Origin: an uncultured Kiritimatiellota bacterium
GTDB taxonomy: Bacteria > Verrucomicrobiota > Kiritimatiellia > RFP12 > DVOR01
Reading direction: 5' to 3'
Length of the DNA: 60,415 nucleotides
Assembly: GCA_944389565.1 (NCBI GenBank)
Contig: CALXMV010000012.1
Location: forward strand, 1-60,415
Part shown: positions 40,030-49,299 of the stretch, piece after piece
Position numbering within the stretch: position 1 is the stretch's first letter
Layout: the number at the start of each line of letters is the position of its first letter
The notes under the pieces: generated by a model
Told to the model about the DNA's origin: nothing
The model's database searches: none
What the model saw: the letters and a program-made list of their open reading frames with translations, nothing else
Made by a program: the position numbers and the translations under genes

Positions 40030-41817
40030 ATGAGCAAGAAGATCAAGTTCATGTGCACGGCGTTCCGCGACGGCTTCCAGTCGGTCTACGGCGCGCGCGT
40101 GCTGTCCAAGGATTTCATGCCTGCGGTCAAGGCGGCGTACGATGCCGGGATCCGTTGGTTCGAGGCGGGTGGCGGCGCGCGTTTCCAGAGCTGCTATTTC
40201 TACTGCCGCGAGGATGCGTTCGACGTGATGGACACCTTCCGCAAGACCTGCCCGGAGGCGGATCTGCAGACGCTCTCGCGCGGGGTGAACGTGGTGGGCC
40301 TGGACAGCCAGCCCTCGGACATCATCAAGTTGCACGCGGACATGTTCAAGAAGCACGGCATGACCACGATTCGCAACTTCGACGCGCTCAACGACGTGAA
40401 CAACCTCAAGTGGTCCGGGCAGTGCATCCATGACGCCGGGCTCAAGCACGAGGTCACCGTGACGATGATGGGTCTGCCCCCCGGCGTGGACAACAAGGGC
40501 GCCCACACCCCCGAGTTCTACGCCGAGCGCATCAAGCAGATCCTCAAGGCCGAGATCCCCTTCGACCGCGTCTGCTTCAAGGACGCCTCCGGCACCACCC
40601 CGCCCCGCGTCGTCTACGAGACCATCAAGCAGGCCCGCAAGCTCCTGCCCAAGGGCACGCACATCCAGTTCCACTCCCATGAGACCGCCGGCAACGGTCT
40701 GACCTGCTACCTCGCGGCCCTCGAGGGCGGCGCCGACGGCATCGACCTCTCCATGGCGCCCGTCTCCGGCGGCACCTGCCAGCCCGACATCATCACCATG
40801 TGGCACGCCCTGCGCGGCTCCGACTTCGACCTCGACGTGGACATCGAGAAGATCCGCGCCGCCGAGGAGACCTTCAAGGACTGCATGAAGGACTACTTCC
40901 TCCCGCCCGAGGCCGTCCACTCCTCGCCCGTCATCATCTGGTCGCCCATGCCTGGCGGCGCCCTCACCGCCAACACCCAGATGCTGCGCGACAACGGGCT
41001 GATGGACAAGTACGACCAGATGATCGACGAGATGTACGACTCCGTCCGCTGCGGCGGCTTCGGCACCTCCGTCACCCCCGTCTCCCAGTTCTACTTCCAG
41101 CAGGCCTTCAACAACGTCATGTTCGGCAAGTGGAAGAAGATCGCCCCCGGCTACGGCAAGATGGTCCTCGGCTACTTCGGCAAGACCCCCGTCAAGCCCG
41201 ACCCCGAGGTCGTCAAAATCGCCGCCGAGCAGCTCGGCCTGCAGCCCACCGAGAAGACCGTCCTCGAGAACAACGACGCCGACCCCAAGAAGGGCCGCGC
41301 CGCCGCCGAGAAGATGCTCGCCGACGCCGGGCTCCCCGTCACCGACGAGAACGTCTTCATCGCCGCCTCCTGCCTGGAGAAGGGCATCGCCTACCTGAAG
41401 GACCCCGCCAAGGCGCCCCTGGGCATCCGCCTCAACGAGAAGCCCGCCGCCAAGGTCTCCGGCCCCTGCACCGTCACCGTCAACGGCAAGCCCTACGGCG
41501 TGGAGCTCAAGGACGGCAAGGCCATCGTCAACGGCAAGGCCTATGACTTCACCGTCGCCGACGGCATCGCCGCCGCCCCCGCGGCCGGTGCCCCCGCCTC
41601 CGCCGGCGACACCCCCGTCACCGCCCCCGTCCCCGGCCTCATCCTCCGCATCACCGCCCAGCCCGGCACCGCCGTCAAGAAGGACGACGAAATCCTCGTC
41701 ATGGAGGCCATGAAGATGGAGATGCCCATCAAGGCCCCCAAGGACGGCGTCGTCGCCTCCATCACCGTCGCCACCGGCGACAAGGTGAACACCGGCGACA
41801 CCCTCGCCACGATGTAA
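40030..41817 (+). CDS. oadA: Oxaloacetate/pyruvate carboxylase-type alpha subunit with biotin domain
   Basis: This 595-residue carboxyltransferase is fused to a biotin carrier. [31 protein letters not shown] (active-site lysine) and [12 protein letters not shown] (metal histidines) mark the TIM barrel. A Pro/Ala linker (about 515-530) leads to the biotinyl domain, where [10 protein letters not shown] carries the biotin lysine, Lys562. It takes the carboxyl group from a C4 acid such as oxaloacetate and passes it to the membrane subunit. The N-terminal [13 protein letters not shown] is somewhat unlike classic OadA, so a related substrate (for example methylmalonyl-CoA or glutaconyl-CoA) is not excluded. 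Confidence 0.9.
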   Translation: MSKKIKFMCTAFRDGFQSVYGARVLSKDFMPAVKAAYDAGIRWFEAGGGARFQSCYFYCREDAFDVMDTFRKTCPEADLQTLSRGVNVVGLDSQPSDIIKLHADMFKKHGMTTIRNFDALNDVNNLKWSGQCIHDAGLKHEVTVTMMGLPPGVDNKGAHTPEFYAERIKQILKAEIPFDRVCFKDASGTTPPRVVYETIKQARKLLPKGTHIQFHSHETAGNGLTCYLAALEGGADGIDLSMAPVSGGTCQPDIITMWHALRGSDFDLDVDIEKIRAAEETFKDCMKDYFLPPEAVHSSPVIIWSPMPGGALTANTQMLRDNGLMDKYDQMIDEMYDSVRCGGFGTSVTPVSQFYFQQAFNNVMFGKWKKIAPGYGKMVLGYFGKTPVKPDPEVVKIAAEQLGLQPTEKTVLENNDADPKKGRAAAEKMLADAGLPVTDENVFIAASCLEKGIAYLKDPAKAPLGIRLNEKPAAKVSGPCTVTVNGKPYGVELKDGKAIVNGKAYDFTVADGIAAAPAAGAPASAGDTPVTAPVPGLILRITAQPGTAVKKDDEILVMEAMKMEMPIKAPKDGVVASITVATGDKVNTGDTLATM

Positions 41818-41839
41818 GCGGATCCCAGGAGACCTCCCC

Positions 41840-43672
41840 ATGATGAAGCATATCGCTTTGGGGCTTGCCCTCCTCATGGGTGCCTGCGCCTTCGCGCAGG
41901 CGCCCGCCGAGGCCGCCAAGCCCCTCTCCGACACCGGCGACAAATTCGCCGGCATCGAGTCCACCGTCCAGCTCGTCAAGCTCCGCAAGCAACTGCTCCA
42001 GGAGAACGACGCGGCCGTCGAGGACCAGAGCAACGATTCCGACAAGCGCCTCCATGGCTCCTACGTCCATGTCACCCAAGGGTACATGACCACCCCCGAG
42101 TGGCTCGCCGAGCTCAAGGCCCGCAACGCGGCCGACGCGCTTCGCGTCAAGAACCTCGACCAAGCCATCGCCGCGGCCAAGGACAGGAAGGCCGCCCGCG
42201 CCCTGGAGCACGAGAAGGCCACCATCGAGAGGCGCATCGCCCAGACCGAGCAGGATCTCGCCACCGTCACCGAAGACGTCTACGAGCCCTACAACTACTA
42301 CAAGAATCCGAAGAAGGGCGGGCAGTACCAGCTCTGCTTCCCCGACCTCGTGGGCAAGCAGATCGACCTGCCGCAGGTCACCGGCGTGATCCACTCCCAC
42401 CAGGTGGGCGACTGGAACCTCACCGCCAGCCGCATCGCCAGCATGTGGAGCACCACCGGCATCATGGGCTTCACCCTCAAGGATCCGGCACCCTCGGCGC
42501 CCTCGCCCGAGCCTCTGCCCGGCGCGCACCCCGCCACGATCCTGCCTTTCGGCCTCAGCCAGCTGATCATGATCGTCATCTGCCTGGTGCTGATCTACCT
42601 GGCCATCGTCAAGGAGTTCGAGCCCCTGCTGCTCCTGCCCATCGGTTTCGGCGGCCTGCTGGCCAACATCCCCTACGCGGGCATCACCGCCGCGCCCCTC
42701 CTGGACACGATGGGCAACGTGGTCGAGCCGGGCGGCTTCCTCTATTACACCTTCGACTTCGGCGTCAATTCCGGCCTCTTCCCCATCCTCATCTTCATGG
42801 GCGTGGGCGCGATGACCGACTTCGGCCCGCTGATCGCCAACCCCCGCACGGCCCTTCTCGGCGCCGCCGCCCAGCTGGGCATCTTCACGGCCCTCCTCGG
42901 CGCCCTTGCCCTGACGCTCTGCTTCGACAGCATCAACTTCTTCATCACCGACGCCGCCTCCATCGGCATCATCGGCGGTGCCGATGGCCCGACCGCCATC
43001 TGGCTGACCACCAAGCTCTCGCCCGACCTTCTCGGCGCGATCGCCGTGGCCGCCTACTCCTATATGGCGCTCGTCCCCGTCATCCAGCCCCCGATCATGA
43101 AGCTCTGCACCAACGAGAAGGAGCGCCTCATCAAGATGAAGCAGCTCCGCCCCGTCTCCAAGATGGAGAAGGTGCTCTTCCCGATCACGGTGCTCCTGCT
43201 CTGCGCGGCCTTCCTGCCCTCCGCCGCCCCGCTCATCGGCGCGGTCATGCTGGGCAACCTCGCCAAGGAGTGCGGCGTCGTCGACCGCATCTCCGACACG
43301 ATGGCCAACAGCCTCATCAACATCGTCACCATCCTCCTCGGCCTCTCCGTGGGCTCCAAGCTCGCCGCCGAGAAGTTCCTCACCTTCGAGACCCTCGGCA
43401 TCCTCGTCCTTGGCGTGATCGCCTTCGGCGTGGGCACCGCCGGCGGCGTCTGGATGGCCAAGCTGATGAACCTCTTCGTCAAGGACAAGATCAACCCGCT
43501 CATCGGCTCGGCCGGCGTCTCCGCCGTCCCGATGGCCGCGCGCGTCTCCAACAAGGTCGGCCTGGAGTACGACCCCACCAACTTCCTGCTCATGCACGCC
43601 ATGGGCCCGAACGTCTCCGGCGTGATCGGCTCGGCCGTCGTCGCCGGCGTGCTCTACTTCTGCTGCCGCTGA
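41840..43672 (+). CDS. oadB: Sodium pump decarboxylase beta subunit with exported N-terminal extension
   Basis: This 610-residue protein couples decarboxylation to Na+ export. The core, from about residue 230, has [20 protein letters not shown] and the ion-binding motif [12 protein letters not shown]. Ordinary OadB proteins are about 380-430 residues. Here about 230 extra N-terminal residues begin with a signal peptide ([20 protein letters not shown]). They then form a charged coiled-coil-like region and a segment with tyrosines ([14 protein letters not shown]), so a periplasmic domain precedes the pump. Confidence 0.93.
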   Translation: MMKHIALGLALLMGACAFAQAPAEAAKPLSDTGDKFAGIESTVQLVKLRKQLLQENDAAVEDQSNDSDKRLHGSYVHVTQGYMTTPEWLAELKARNAADALRVKNLDQAIAAAKDRKAARALEHEKATIERRIAQTEQDLATVTEDVYEPYNYYKNPKKGGQYQLCFPDLVGKQIDLPQVTGVIHSHQVGDWNLTASRIASMWSTTGIMGFTLKDPAPSAPSPEPLPGAHPATILPFGLSQLIMIVICLVLIYLAIVKEFEPLLLLPIGFGGLLANIPYAGITAAPLLDTMGNVVEPGGFLYYTFDFGVNSGLFPILIFMGVGAMTDFGPLIANPRTALLGAAAQLGIFTALLGALALTLCFDSINFFITDAASIGIIGGADGPTAIWLTTKLSPDLLGAIAVAAYSYMALVPVIQPPIMKLCTNEKERLIKMKQLRPVSKMEKVLFPITVLLLCAAFLPSAAPLIGAVMLGNLAKECGVVDRISDTMANSLINIVTILLGLSVGSKLAAEKFLTFETLGILVLGVIAFGVGTAGGVWMAKLMNLFVKDKINPLIGSAGVSAVPMAARVSNKVGLEYDPTNFLLMHAMGPNVSGVIGSAVVAGVLYFCCR

Positions 43673-43696
43673 CCCGGCGCGGAAGCGCCGCACGGC

Positions 43697-43733
43697 AAAA
43701 AAGGCCGCGCCCGATCCGGGCGCGGCCTTTTTT
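43697..43733 (+). terminator. Bidirectional-looking terminator after oadB
   Basis: A6, an 11-bp stem GGCCGCGCCCG-ATC-CGGGCGCGGCC and T6; the A-run also serves the convergent lipoprotein gene. Confidence 0.95.
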
Positions 43734-43758
43734 CATGCCCTTCGCGGGCGGCGGGGGC

Positions 43759-44376
43759 TCAGAAGATCAGCGAGAGCGGCCAGGGGAGGGAGGATTCCCC
43801 CGAGGCGCCGCCGGATCGCTGGCTCTTGCGGTAGTCGGCGATGCCGATGCGCGGGGAGCCGGAGAGGTCGGTGATTTCCTCGTAGGGCTTCACGCGGATG
43901 AGCTGCTTGGTGTTGTCGATGAGGACGGGCTTGTCCTCCAGCAGCCGCACGCCGGCGATGGTGGCCGGGTAGCCCTGCACGGTGCACTCCACCACCGAGG
44001 TGAAGAAGTAGTCGGTGATCTTGTAGGAGTAGGTCACGCCGAGGAGCGCGTCGGCGCCGTTCTTGGCGCAGGCCTCGTAGGTCGCGGCGGCCTTCGCCTT
44101 GTGGATGGCGCGGTCGGTCGGGAGGAAGCCGCCGGAGGAGCCGGGGACCTCGGCGTACTTCGGCTCGCCGGAGGTGAAGACCCAGAAGAGGACCTTGGCG
44201 GAGCCCTCGGCGGTCGTCTTCGTGTCCGAGACCTTCCAGTCGGTGTGGTACTGCGGGCCGGCGAGGGCGCCGGGGTTGACGAGCGGCTGGGCGCCGCGTT
44301 CGGTGTAGTAGGAGGTGCAGCCGGTGAGGGCCGCGAGGGTGGCCAGGGCGCCGAGGCCCAGGGGGATGTGTCGCAT
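43759..44376 (-). CDS. Lipoprotein, unknown function
   Basis: This 205-residue protein has a lipoprotein signal (LATLAALTGC, Cys19). The middle segment KAAATYEACAKNGADALLGV resembles TRL-like and related small lipoprotein families that carry an A-x(3)-A-x-x-x-G-A-D-A-(L/I) pattern. No enzyme motif is present. It is convergent with oadB. Confidence 0.75.
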   Translation of the reverse strand: MRHIPLGLGALATLAALTGCTSYYTERGAQPLVNPGALAGPQYHTDWKVSDTKTTAEGSAKVLFWVFTSGEPKYAEVPGSSGGFLPTDRAIHKAKAAATYEACAKNGADALLGVTYSYKITDYFFTSVVECTVQGYPATIAGVRLLEDKPVLIDNTKQLIRVKPYEEITDLSGSPRIGIADYRKSQRSGGASGESSLPWPLSLIF

Positions 44377-44508
44377 GACGGTATCCTTTCCGTTTCGCGG
44401 TGGTGCGGCCTTCCGGGCGCGGGCGCCCGCGTGCCCATGGGAAAGCCGGGGCCCACGCGGTCACCCGCATGGGCCCTCATTGGATAGTATGCGGCGGGAG
44501 GCCGATTC

Positions 44509-46023
44509 TTACGCCCCGGCGCCCAGGCCGAGGGCGGCGAGGAGGCAGCGCGGCAGGTCGTCGACGGCGATGGGGGCGGTCTGGGGCTCGCCGAGCGTGG
44601 GGGGCTCGGCGGTGGCGGGGGTGAAGGGGATGAGCACGTCCTGCCCGCCGAGCTTGCGGCACTGGAAGCCGAACTTGGCGGCGGGGTGGGCGGTGCAGGA
44701 ATTGGGGCAGCCGCTGATGCGGACCTCGGTGGTGAGGAGGCGGGCGAGGGCGCGGCGCTCGGGGGTGTTGGCGGGGAGGTAGGCGTCGAGCACGCGGGCG
44801 AGGCGTTCGCCGATGCGCGGGGAGTCCGCGGCGCCGATCTTGCAGACGGTGTTGCCGATGCAGGTGGGGATGTGGCCGACGTAGGAGCGGAGGGTGAGGT
44901 CGAGGTCGGGGAAGTCGGCGAGCAGGGCGGCGTGGAGGGCGGTGAGGCACTGGGGGTGGACGCGTGGGAGGATGAGGTCCTGCCCCTGGTGGAGCTGCAG
45001 GCGGGTGAGGCCGTGGCGCCGCAGGAAGACGCAGAGGCGGCCGAGCTGCTCGGGCGTGAGGTTGCCGAAGGGGACGAAGAGGCGGACGGCGAAGGTGCCG
45101 TCTGCCAGCGGGTCGGCGGCGACGGCCTTCCAGTCCTCGAAGCCCTCGGCGGGGGGGACGCCCTCGGGGAGGGCGGTGACGGGGTAGGCCTCCGGGGTCA
45201 GGGCCTCCTCGGGGCAGCGCGGGTAGCCCTTGGCGTCGGCCTGGGCGTAATACTCGCGGAAGAGGGCGGTGAGCCGCTCCTCGCCGAGGGAGGCGCGGAG
45301 GAAACGGAGGCGCGCGGTGGCGCGGTGGGCGCGGTCGCCATGGTCGTTGAAGAGGTCGGTCACGGCCATCGCCACGCGGATGCACTCCTCGGCGGGGAGG
45401 GCGTCGAAGAGGCGGTAGGCCACGCGCGGCCTGTTGCCGATGCCGCCGGCGAACCACACCTCGAAGCACCGCCGGCCATCCTGGGTCTTGGCGACGAACC
45501 CGAGGTCCTGGATCGCCGCGAGCAGACGGTCGGCCGCGCGGTCCACGAAGGCGATCTTGATCTTGCGCGGGAGGGCGTAGGCGGCGTCGAAGGAATAGAA
45601 GGCGTCGGCGAGGGCGCGGGCGTAGGGGAAGACGTCGAAGGCGGTGTCGGGGTGGAGGCCGCTGTTGGGATTGACCAGCACGTTGCGGAAGGTGTTCCCG
45701 CCGCCGCCGCGGAAGCGGAAGCCCGCGGCCTCGCAGTCGGCCAGGCAGGCGTCGACCTGCGTGGGGGCCACGCCGTGCAGCTGGATCGCCTGGCGCGTGG
45801 TGATGTGGGCGTAAGGGATGGCATACTTCGCCAAGATCCCGCGGATGGCCTCCAGGTCGCCGAGGGTGACCACGCCGCCCGTGCGGCGGATGCGCATCAT
45901 CACCGCGTCGTCGCGCTGCTGGTAGATGCCGAAGCCGGAGGAGACGGCCTTGAGCTGCGCCGGGGAGATCGCCCCCGCGTTGAAATCCCGCCACGCGGCC
46001 AACAGTTCGTCGTGAATGCCCAT
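44509..46023 (-). CDS. Siroheme sulfite/nitrite reductase family protein
   Basis: This 504-residue protein has two ferredoxin-like half-domains and the siroheme-[4Fe-4S] cysteines CIGNTVC and CPNSC (C-x5-C and C-x3-C). YAHITTRQAIQLHGV is the family substrate-binding region. Both assimilatory ferredoxin-sulfite and ferredoxin-nitrite reductases fit. No sulfate-activation or nitrate genes are adjacent. AAAGGAG lies 10 nt before the ATG at 46023. Confidence 0.88.
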   Translation of the reverse strand: MGIHDELLAAWRDFNAGAISPAQLKAVSSGFGIYQQRDDAVMMRIRRTGGVVTLGDLEAIRGILAKYAIPYAHITTRQAIQLHGVAPTQVDACLADCEAAGFRFRGGGGNTFRNVLVNPNSGLHPDTAFDVFPYARALADAFYSFDAAYALPRKIKIAFVDRAADRLLAAIQDLGFVAKTQDGRRCFEVWFAGGIGNRPRVAYRLFDALPAEECIRVAMAVTDLFNDHGDRAHRATARLRFLRASLGEERLTALFREYYAQADAKGYPRCPEEALTPEAYPVTALPEGVPPAEGFEDWKAVAADPLADGTFAVRLFVPFGNLTPEQLGRLCVFLRRHGLTRLQLHQGQDLILPRVHPQCLTALHAALLADFPDLDLTLRSYVGHIPTCIGNTVCKIGAADSPRIGERLARVLDAYLPANTPERRALARLLTTEVRISGCPNSCTAHPAAKFGFQCRKLGGQDVLIPFTPATAEPPTLGEPQTAPIAVDDLPRCLLAALGLGAGA

Positions 46024-46062
46024 TCCGTCACGCTCCTTTCGGTGTTTCCTTGTTCGCCACCC

Positions 46063-46114
46063 AGTATAGCACAACCCGCCGCCATTTGACGAACGCGGCG
46101 AAATGCGCTATAGT
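46063..46114. promoter_or_regulatory. Divergent promoters of the siroheme reductase and efp
   Basis: On the + strand TTGACG (46086-46091), 17 bases and TATAGT (46109-46114) is a strong efp promoter. On the - strand TATACT (46063-46068) lies about 40 nt before the reductase ATG. Confidence 0.85.
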
Positions 46115-46154
46115 AACGTGGTTTGCTGTTTCAAGAGAAAGACGAGTTATCGCC

Positions 46155-46718
46155 ATGTATACCGCCTCCGACCTGAAGAAGGGCCTCAAGATCATGTTCG
46201 AGGGCCAGCCCTGGATCATCACCGACTTCGACTTCTCGAAGCCGGGCAAGGGCCAAGCCATCTACAACTGCAAGCTGCGCAACATGCTCAACGGCTCGGG
46301 CAAATCCTGCTCCTTCCGCTCCAACGACCGCTTCGAGAAGCCCGACCTCGCCCAGAAGCCCCTCGTCTACTCCTACGAGGACGCCGGCACGTACGTCTTC
46401 AACGACGAGGACTACAATGAGATCCGCGTCACCAAGGACATCCTGGGCGACAAGACCTACTTCCTCACCGACGGCCTCGAGGTCGACGCGCTGCTCTACG
46501 AGGACGCGGTGATCGACGTGGAGCTGCCCTCCTTCATCGAGCGCAAGGTCATCAAGTGCGACCCCGGCGTGCGCGGCAACACCGCCGCCGGCAAGGTCAC
46601 CAAGCCCGGCACCGTCGAGGGCGGCTACGAGCTGCCCGTGCCCCTCTTCATCAACGAGGGCGACATCATCCGCATCGACACCCGCACCGGCGAGTACGCC
46701 GACCGCGTGAAAGCCTAA
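46155..46718 (+). CDS. efp: Elongation factor P
   Basis: This 187-residue three-domain protein relieves ribosome stalling at polyproline. MYTASDLKKGLKIM and the tip loop FSKPGKGQAIYN are typical; Lys32 is the residue modified with beta-lysine in the EpmAB pathway. The C-terminal VPLFINEGDIIRIDTRTGEY is the family signature. Confidence 0.97.
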   Translation: MYTASDLKKGLKIMFEGQPWIITDFDFSKPGKGQAIYNCKLRNMLNGSGKSCSFRSNDRFEKPDLAQKPLVYSYEDAGTYVFNDEDYNEIRVTKDILGDKTYFLTDGLEVDALLYEDAVIDVELPSFIERKVIKCDPGVRGNTAAGKVTKPGTVEGGYELPVPLFINEGDIIRIDTRTGEYADRVKA

Positions 46719-46734
46719 AGCCCCGAGGAGCGCC

Positions 46735-47475
46735 ATGGCCAAAAAGGAGATCCCCACCCTCAAAGACGTCGCGCGCGTCCCCGAGGAGTTGCAGCCCGTC
46801 GTCGCCTGGTGGCAGGACCATGGGCCCAGGACCCTCGCCTGGGCCGTCGCCGCGCTGGCCGTCTGCGTCGGCCTCTACGTCTGGCACGGCACCGATCAGG
46901 CGCAGGACGCCGCTGCCGCCGTGGCGCTCGCCCAAGCCTCCGACGTCGAGGGCTTCGAGGGCGTCGTCGCCATGGGCACCGAGGCCGCGCCCCTCGCCCG
47001 CCTCGCCCTCGCCAACGCGCTCTACACCGCCGGCGACGCCGAGGGCGCCCTCGCCGCCTACGACGCCTCCCTCGCCGAGCTCGACGACCCCGCCGTGAGG
47101 GACATCGCGGCCGTCGGGCGCGTCTGCGCCCTTGAGGCCCTGGGCCGCCTCGACGAGGCCCTCGCCGAGGCCGGCGCCCTCGAGGCCGCCTTCGGCGCCG
47201 ACCCCGCCCGCCCCCACTACCTCACCCCCGCCCTGACCCTGGCCAAGGCGCGCCTCCTCTGCCAGAAGGGCGACAAGGCCGCGGGCAAGGCCGCCCTGGC
47301 CCCGCTGCTCGACGCCCCCGAGGGCTCCCCCCTCGCCGCCTACAAGGCGCAGGCCGAGCGCACCGTCAAGATGATCGACGCCTACGCCGGCCCGAAGAGC
47401 CTCTTCGACCAGGCCGCCGCCGCCGAGGCCGAGGCGAAGCCCGCCCCCGAGGCCCCCGCCGCCCCGGCGAAGTGA
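46735..47475 (+). CDS. Membrane-anchored TPR-like protein, YfgM type
   Basis: This 246-residue protein begins with a cytoplasmic stretch (about 32 residues), one membrane helix (LAWAVAALAVCVGLYVW), then alpha-helical repeats rich in Ala/Leu/Asp (RLALANALYTAGDAEGALAA) and an Ala/Pro/Glu tail. The layout resembles YfgM/TPR-21 proteins that assist translocated proteins. It follows efp after 16 nt and shares its terminator. Confidence 0.7.
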   Translation: MAKKEIPTLKDVARVPEELQPVVAWWQDHGPRTLAWAVAALAVCVGLYVWHGTDQAQDAAAAVALAQASDVEGFEGVVAMGTEAAPLARLALANALYTAGDAEGALAAYDASLAELDDPAVRDIAAVGRVCALEALGRLDEALAEAGALEAAFGADPARPHYLTPALTLAKARLLCQKGDKAAGKAALAPLLDAPEGSPLAAYKAQAERTVKMIDAYAGPKSLFDQAAAAEAEAKPAPEAPAAPAK

Positions 47476-47495
47476 CGCGTAGCCGCGCGTGAACG

Positions 47496-47523
47496 GCCGC
47501 CGCGCGTGCGCGGCGGCTTTTTT
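47496..47523 (+). terminator. Rho-independent terminator of efp operon
   Basis: GCCGCCGCGC-GT-GCGCGGCGGC followed by T6, 20 nt after the stop. Confidence 0.93.
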
Positions 47524-47574
47524 CGTGCCCCGCCGGGGCGTTTGTGGTAAACTATGCGGCCATTTGGAGATTTC

Positions 47575-49299
47575 ATGACGCGGACATTCAAGGATTTGGG
47601 TTTGCCCGAGGCGTTGCTCGGGGCGGTCGAGGGTTTGGGCTTCACGGAGCCGATGCCGATCCAGGCGGAGGCGATCCCCCGCCTGCTGGCCGAGCCGACG
47701 CCCGACTGCGTGGCGCTGGCGGCGACGGGCACGGGGAAGACCTGCGCCTACGGCCTGCCGCTCCTGGCGAAGGTGGAGGGCGCGCTCGCCGCGCCGCAGG
47801 GGCTGATCCTGGCGCCGACGCGCGAGCTCTGCCTGCAGATCGGCGAGGAGCTGGCGCGCTTCTCGAAGAACCTGCCGGAGGTCAAGGTGGCCGCCTGCTA
47901 CGGCGGCGCGGCGATCGCCGCGCAGATCCACCGCCTGGAGCGCGGGGCGCAGGTGGTCGTGGCCACCCCCGGCCGCCTCTGCGACCTGCTCCGCCGCGAG
48001 GCCGTCGACCTCTCCCACGTGCGCGTCTGCGTGCTCGACGAGGCCGACGAGATGCTCGACCTGGGCTTCCGCGAGGAGCTGACCTTCATTTTGGACGCGA
48101 CCCCCCGCGAGGCCGCGCTCTGGCTCTTCTCCGCCACGATGCCGCCGGAGGTGGAGGCCATCGCCAGGCAGCGTCTCCGCGACCCGCTGGAGATCACCGT
48201 CGGCACGCGCAACGTGGCCCAGGCCAACATCGACCACCACGCCTACGCCGTGGCCGAGCGCAACCGCTACGGCGCCCTCCGCCGCATCATCGACTTCGTG
48301 CCCGAGATGTACGGCCTCGTCTTCTGCCGCACCCGCGTCGACACCCAGCGCCTCAGCGAAAGCCTCATGCACGACGGCGTCTACGCCGAGGCCCTCCACG
48401 GCGACCTCTCCCAGGCCCAGCGCGACGCCGTGATGCGCAAGTTCCGCGAGAAGGCCGTGCGCATCCTCGTGGCGACCGATGTGGCGGCCCGCGGGCTCGA
48501 CGTGGACGACATCTCGCACGTCATCCACTACCACCTGCCCGACGACCCCGCCGTCTACACCCACCGCAGCGGCCGCACCGCCCGCGCCGGCAAAAGCGGC
48601 GTCTCCATCGCCCTCGTCACCCCGCGCGACGCCGCGAAGCTGCGCCTCATCGAGCGCCTCTGCGGCCTACGCTTCGAGCGGCGCGCCATCCCCACGGCCG
48701 ACGAGGTGCGCCAGAAGCACGTCTTCTGGCTGGCCGGGCAGATCCGCGACGCCGAGACGATCAACCCCGCCATCCGCGAGCTCCTCCCCGCCGTCGCCCC
48801 GCTCGTCGCCGGCCTCCCGCCCGAGGAGGTCCTCGCCCGCGTGCTCCAGCTCCGCCTCGCCACCCTCCTGGAGGCCTACGAGGACGCGCAGGACCTCAAC
48901 CCCGCCGAGCGCCTCAACCCCGCCGAGCGCCCCGACCGCGCCGAGCGCGCCGCTGCCTTCGGCCCGCGCCAGCGGATCTCCATCCATGTGGGCCGGCGCG
49001 ACGGCCTGCGCGAGGGCGCGGTGGTGCGCCTGGCGTGCGCGGCGGCCGGCATCGCGGCGGCGGATATCGGCGCCATCGCCATCAAGCCCACCTGCGCCTT
49101 CTTCGACGTCCGCGCCGAGCTGGGGCGCCGCGTGCTCTCCGCCCTGCGGGAGGCCGACTTCGACGGCCGCCCCCTGGAGCCCGCGCTCGTCGACCCCTCG
49201 CGGGACCTGCGCCCGGCGCGCGGCGGCAAGGGCGCGCGCAGGCCCTTCGGCGGGAAGCCGCGCGGCAAGGGCAGGAAGGGCCCGCGCCATGACGCGTGA
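47575..49299 (+). CDS. DEAD-box RNA helicase with DbpA-type RNA-binding domain
   Basis: This 574-residue ATP-dependent RNA helicase carries the Q motif (MPIQAEAIP), Walker A ATGTGKT, DEAD (VLDEADEML), SAT, and HRSGRTARAGKSG motif VI. After residue ~450 a linker with a repeated LNPAER unit leads to a DbpA/CsdA-type RNA-binding domain (RISIHVGRRDGLREGAVV, then IAIKPTCAFFDV) and a basic tail. These features place it near DeaD/DbpA, involved in ribosome assembly. TTGGAGA precedes the ATG at 47575. Confidence 0.93.
   Translation: MTRTFKDLGLPEALLGAVEGLGFTEPMPIQAEAIPRLLAEPTPDCVALAATGTGKTCAYGLPLLAKVEGALAAPQGLILAPTRELCLQIGEELARFSKNLPEVKVAACYGGAAIAAQIHRLERGAQVVVATPGRLCDLLRREAVDLSHVRVCVLDEADEMLDLGFREELTFILDATPREAALWLFSATMPPEVEAIARQRLRDPLEITVGTRNVAQANIDHHAYAVAERNRYGALRRIIDFVPEMYGLVFCRTRVDTQRLSESLMHDGVYAEALHGDLSQAQRDAVMRKFREKAVRILVATDVAARGLDVDDISHVIHYHLPDDPAVYTHRSGRTARAGKSGVSIALVTPRDAAKLRLIERLCGLRFERRAIPTADEVRQKHVFWLAGQIRDAETINPAIRELLPAVAPLVAGLPPEEVLARVLQLRLATLLEAYEDAQDLNPAERLNPAERPDRAERAAAFGPRQRISIHVGRRDGLREGAVVRLACAAAGIAAADIGAIAIKPTCAFFDVRAELGRRVLSALREADFDGRPLEPALVDPSRDLRPARGGKGARRPFGGKPRGKGRKGPRHDA

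Noticed and set aside
39034..42045. A 1003-codon - strand frame
   Set aside because: Only its last 170 codons (the PepSY protein) are real; the rest is antisense to oadG, oadA and oadB.
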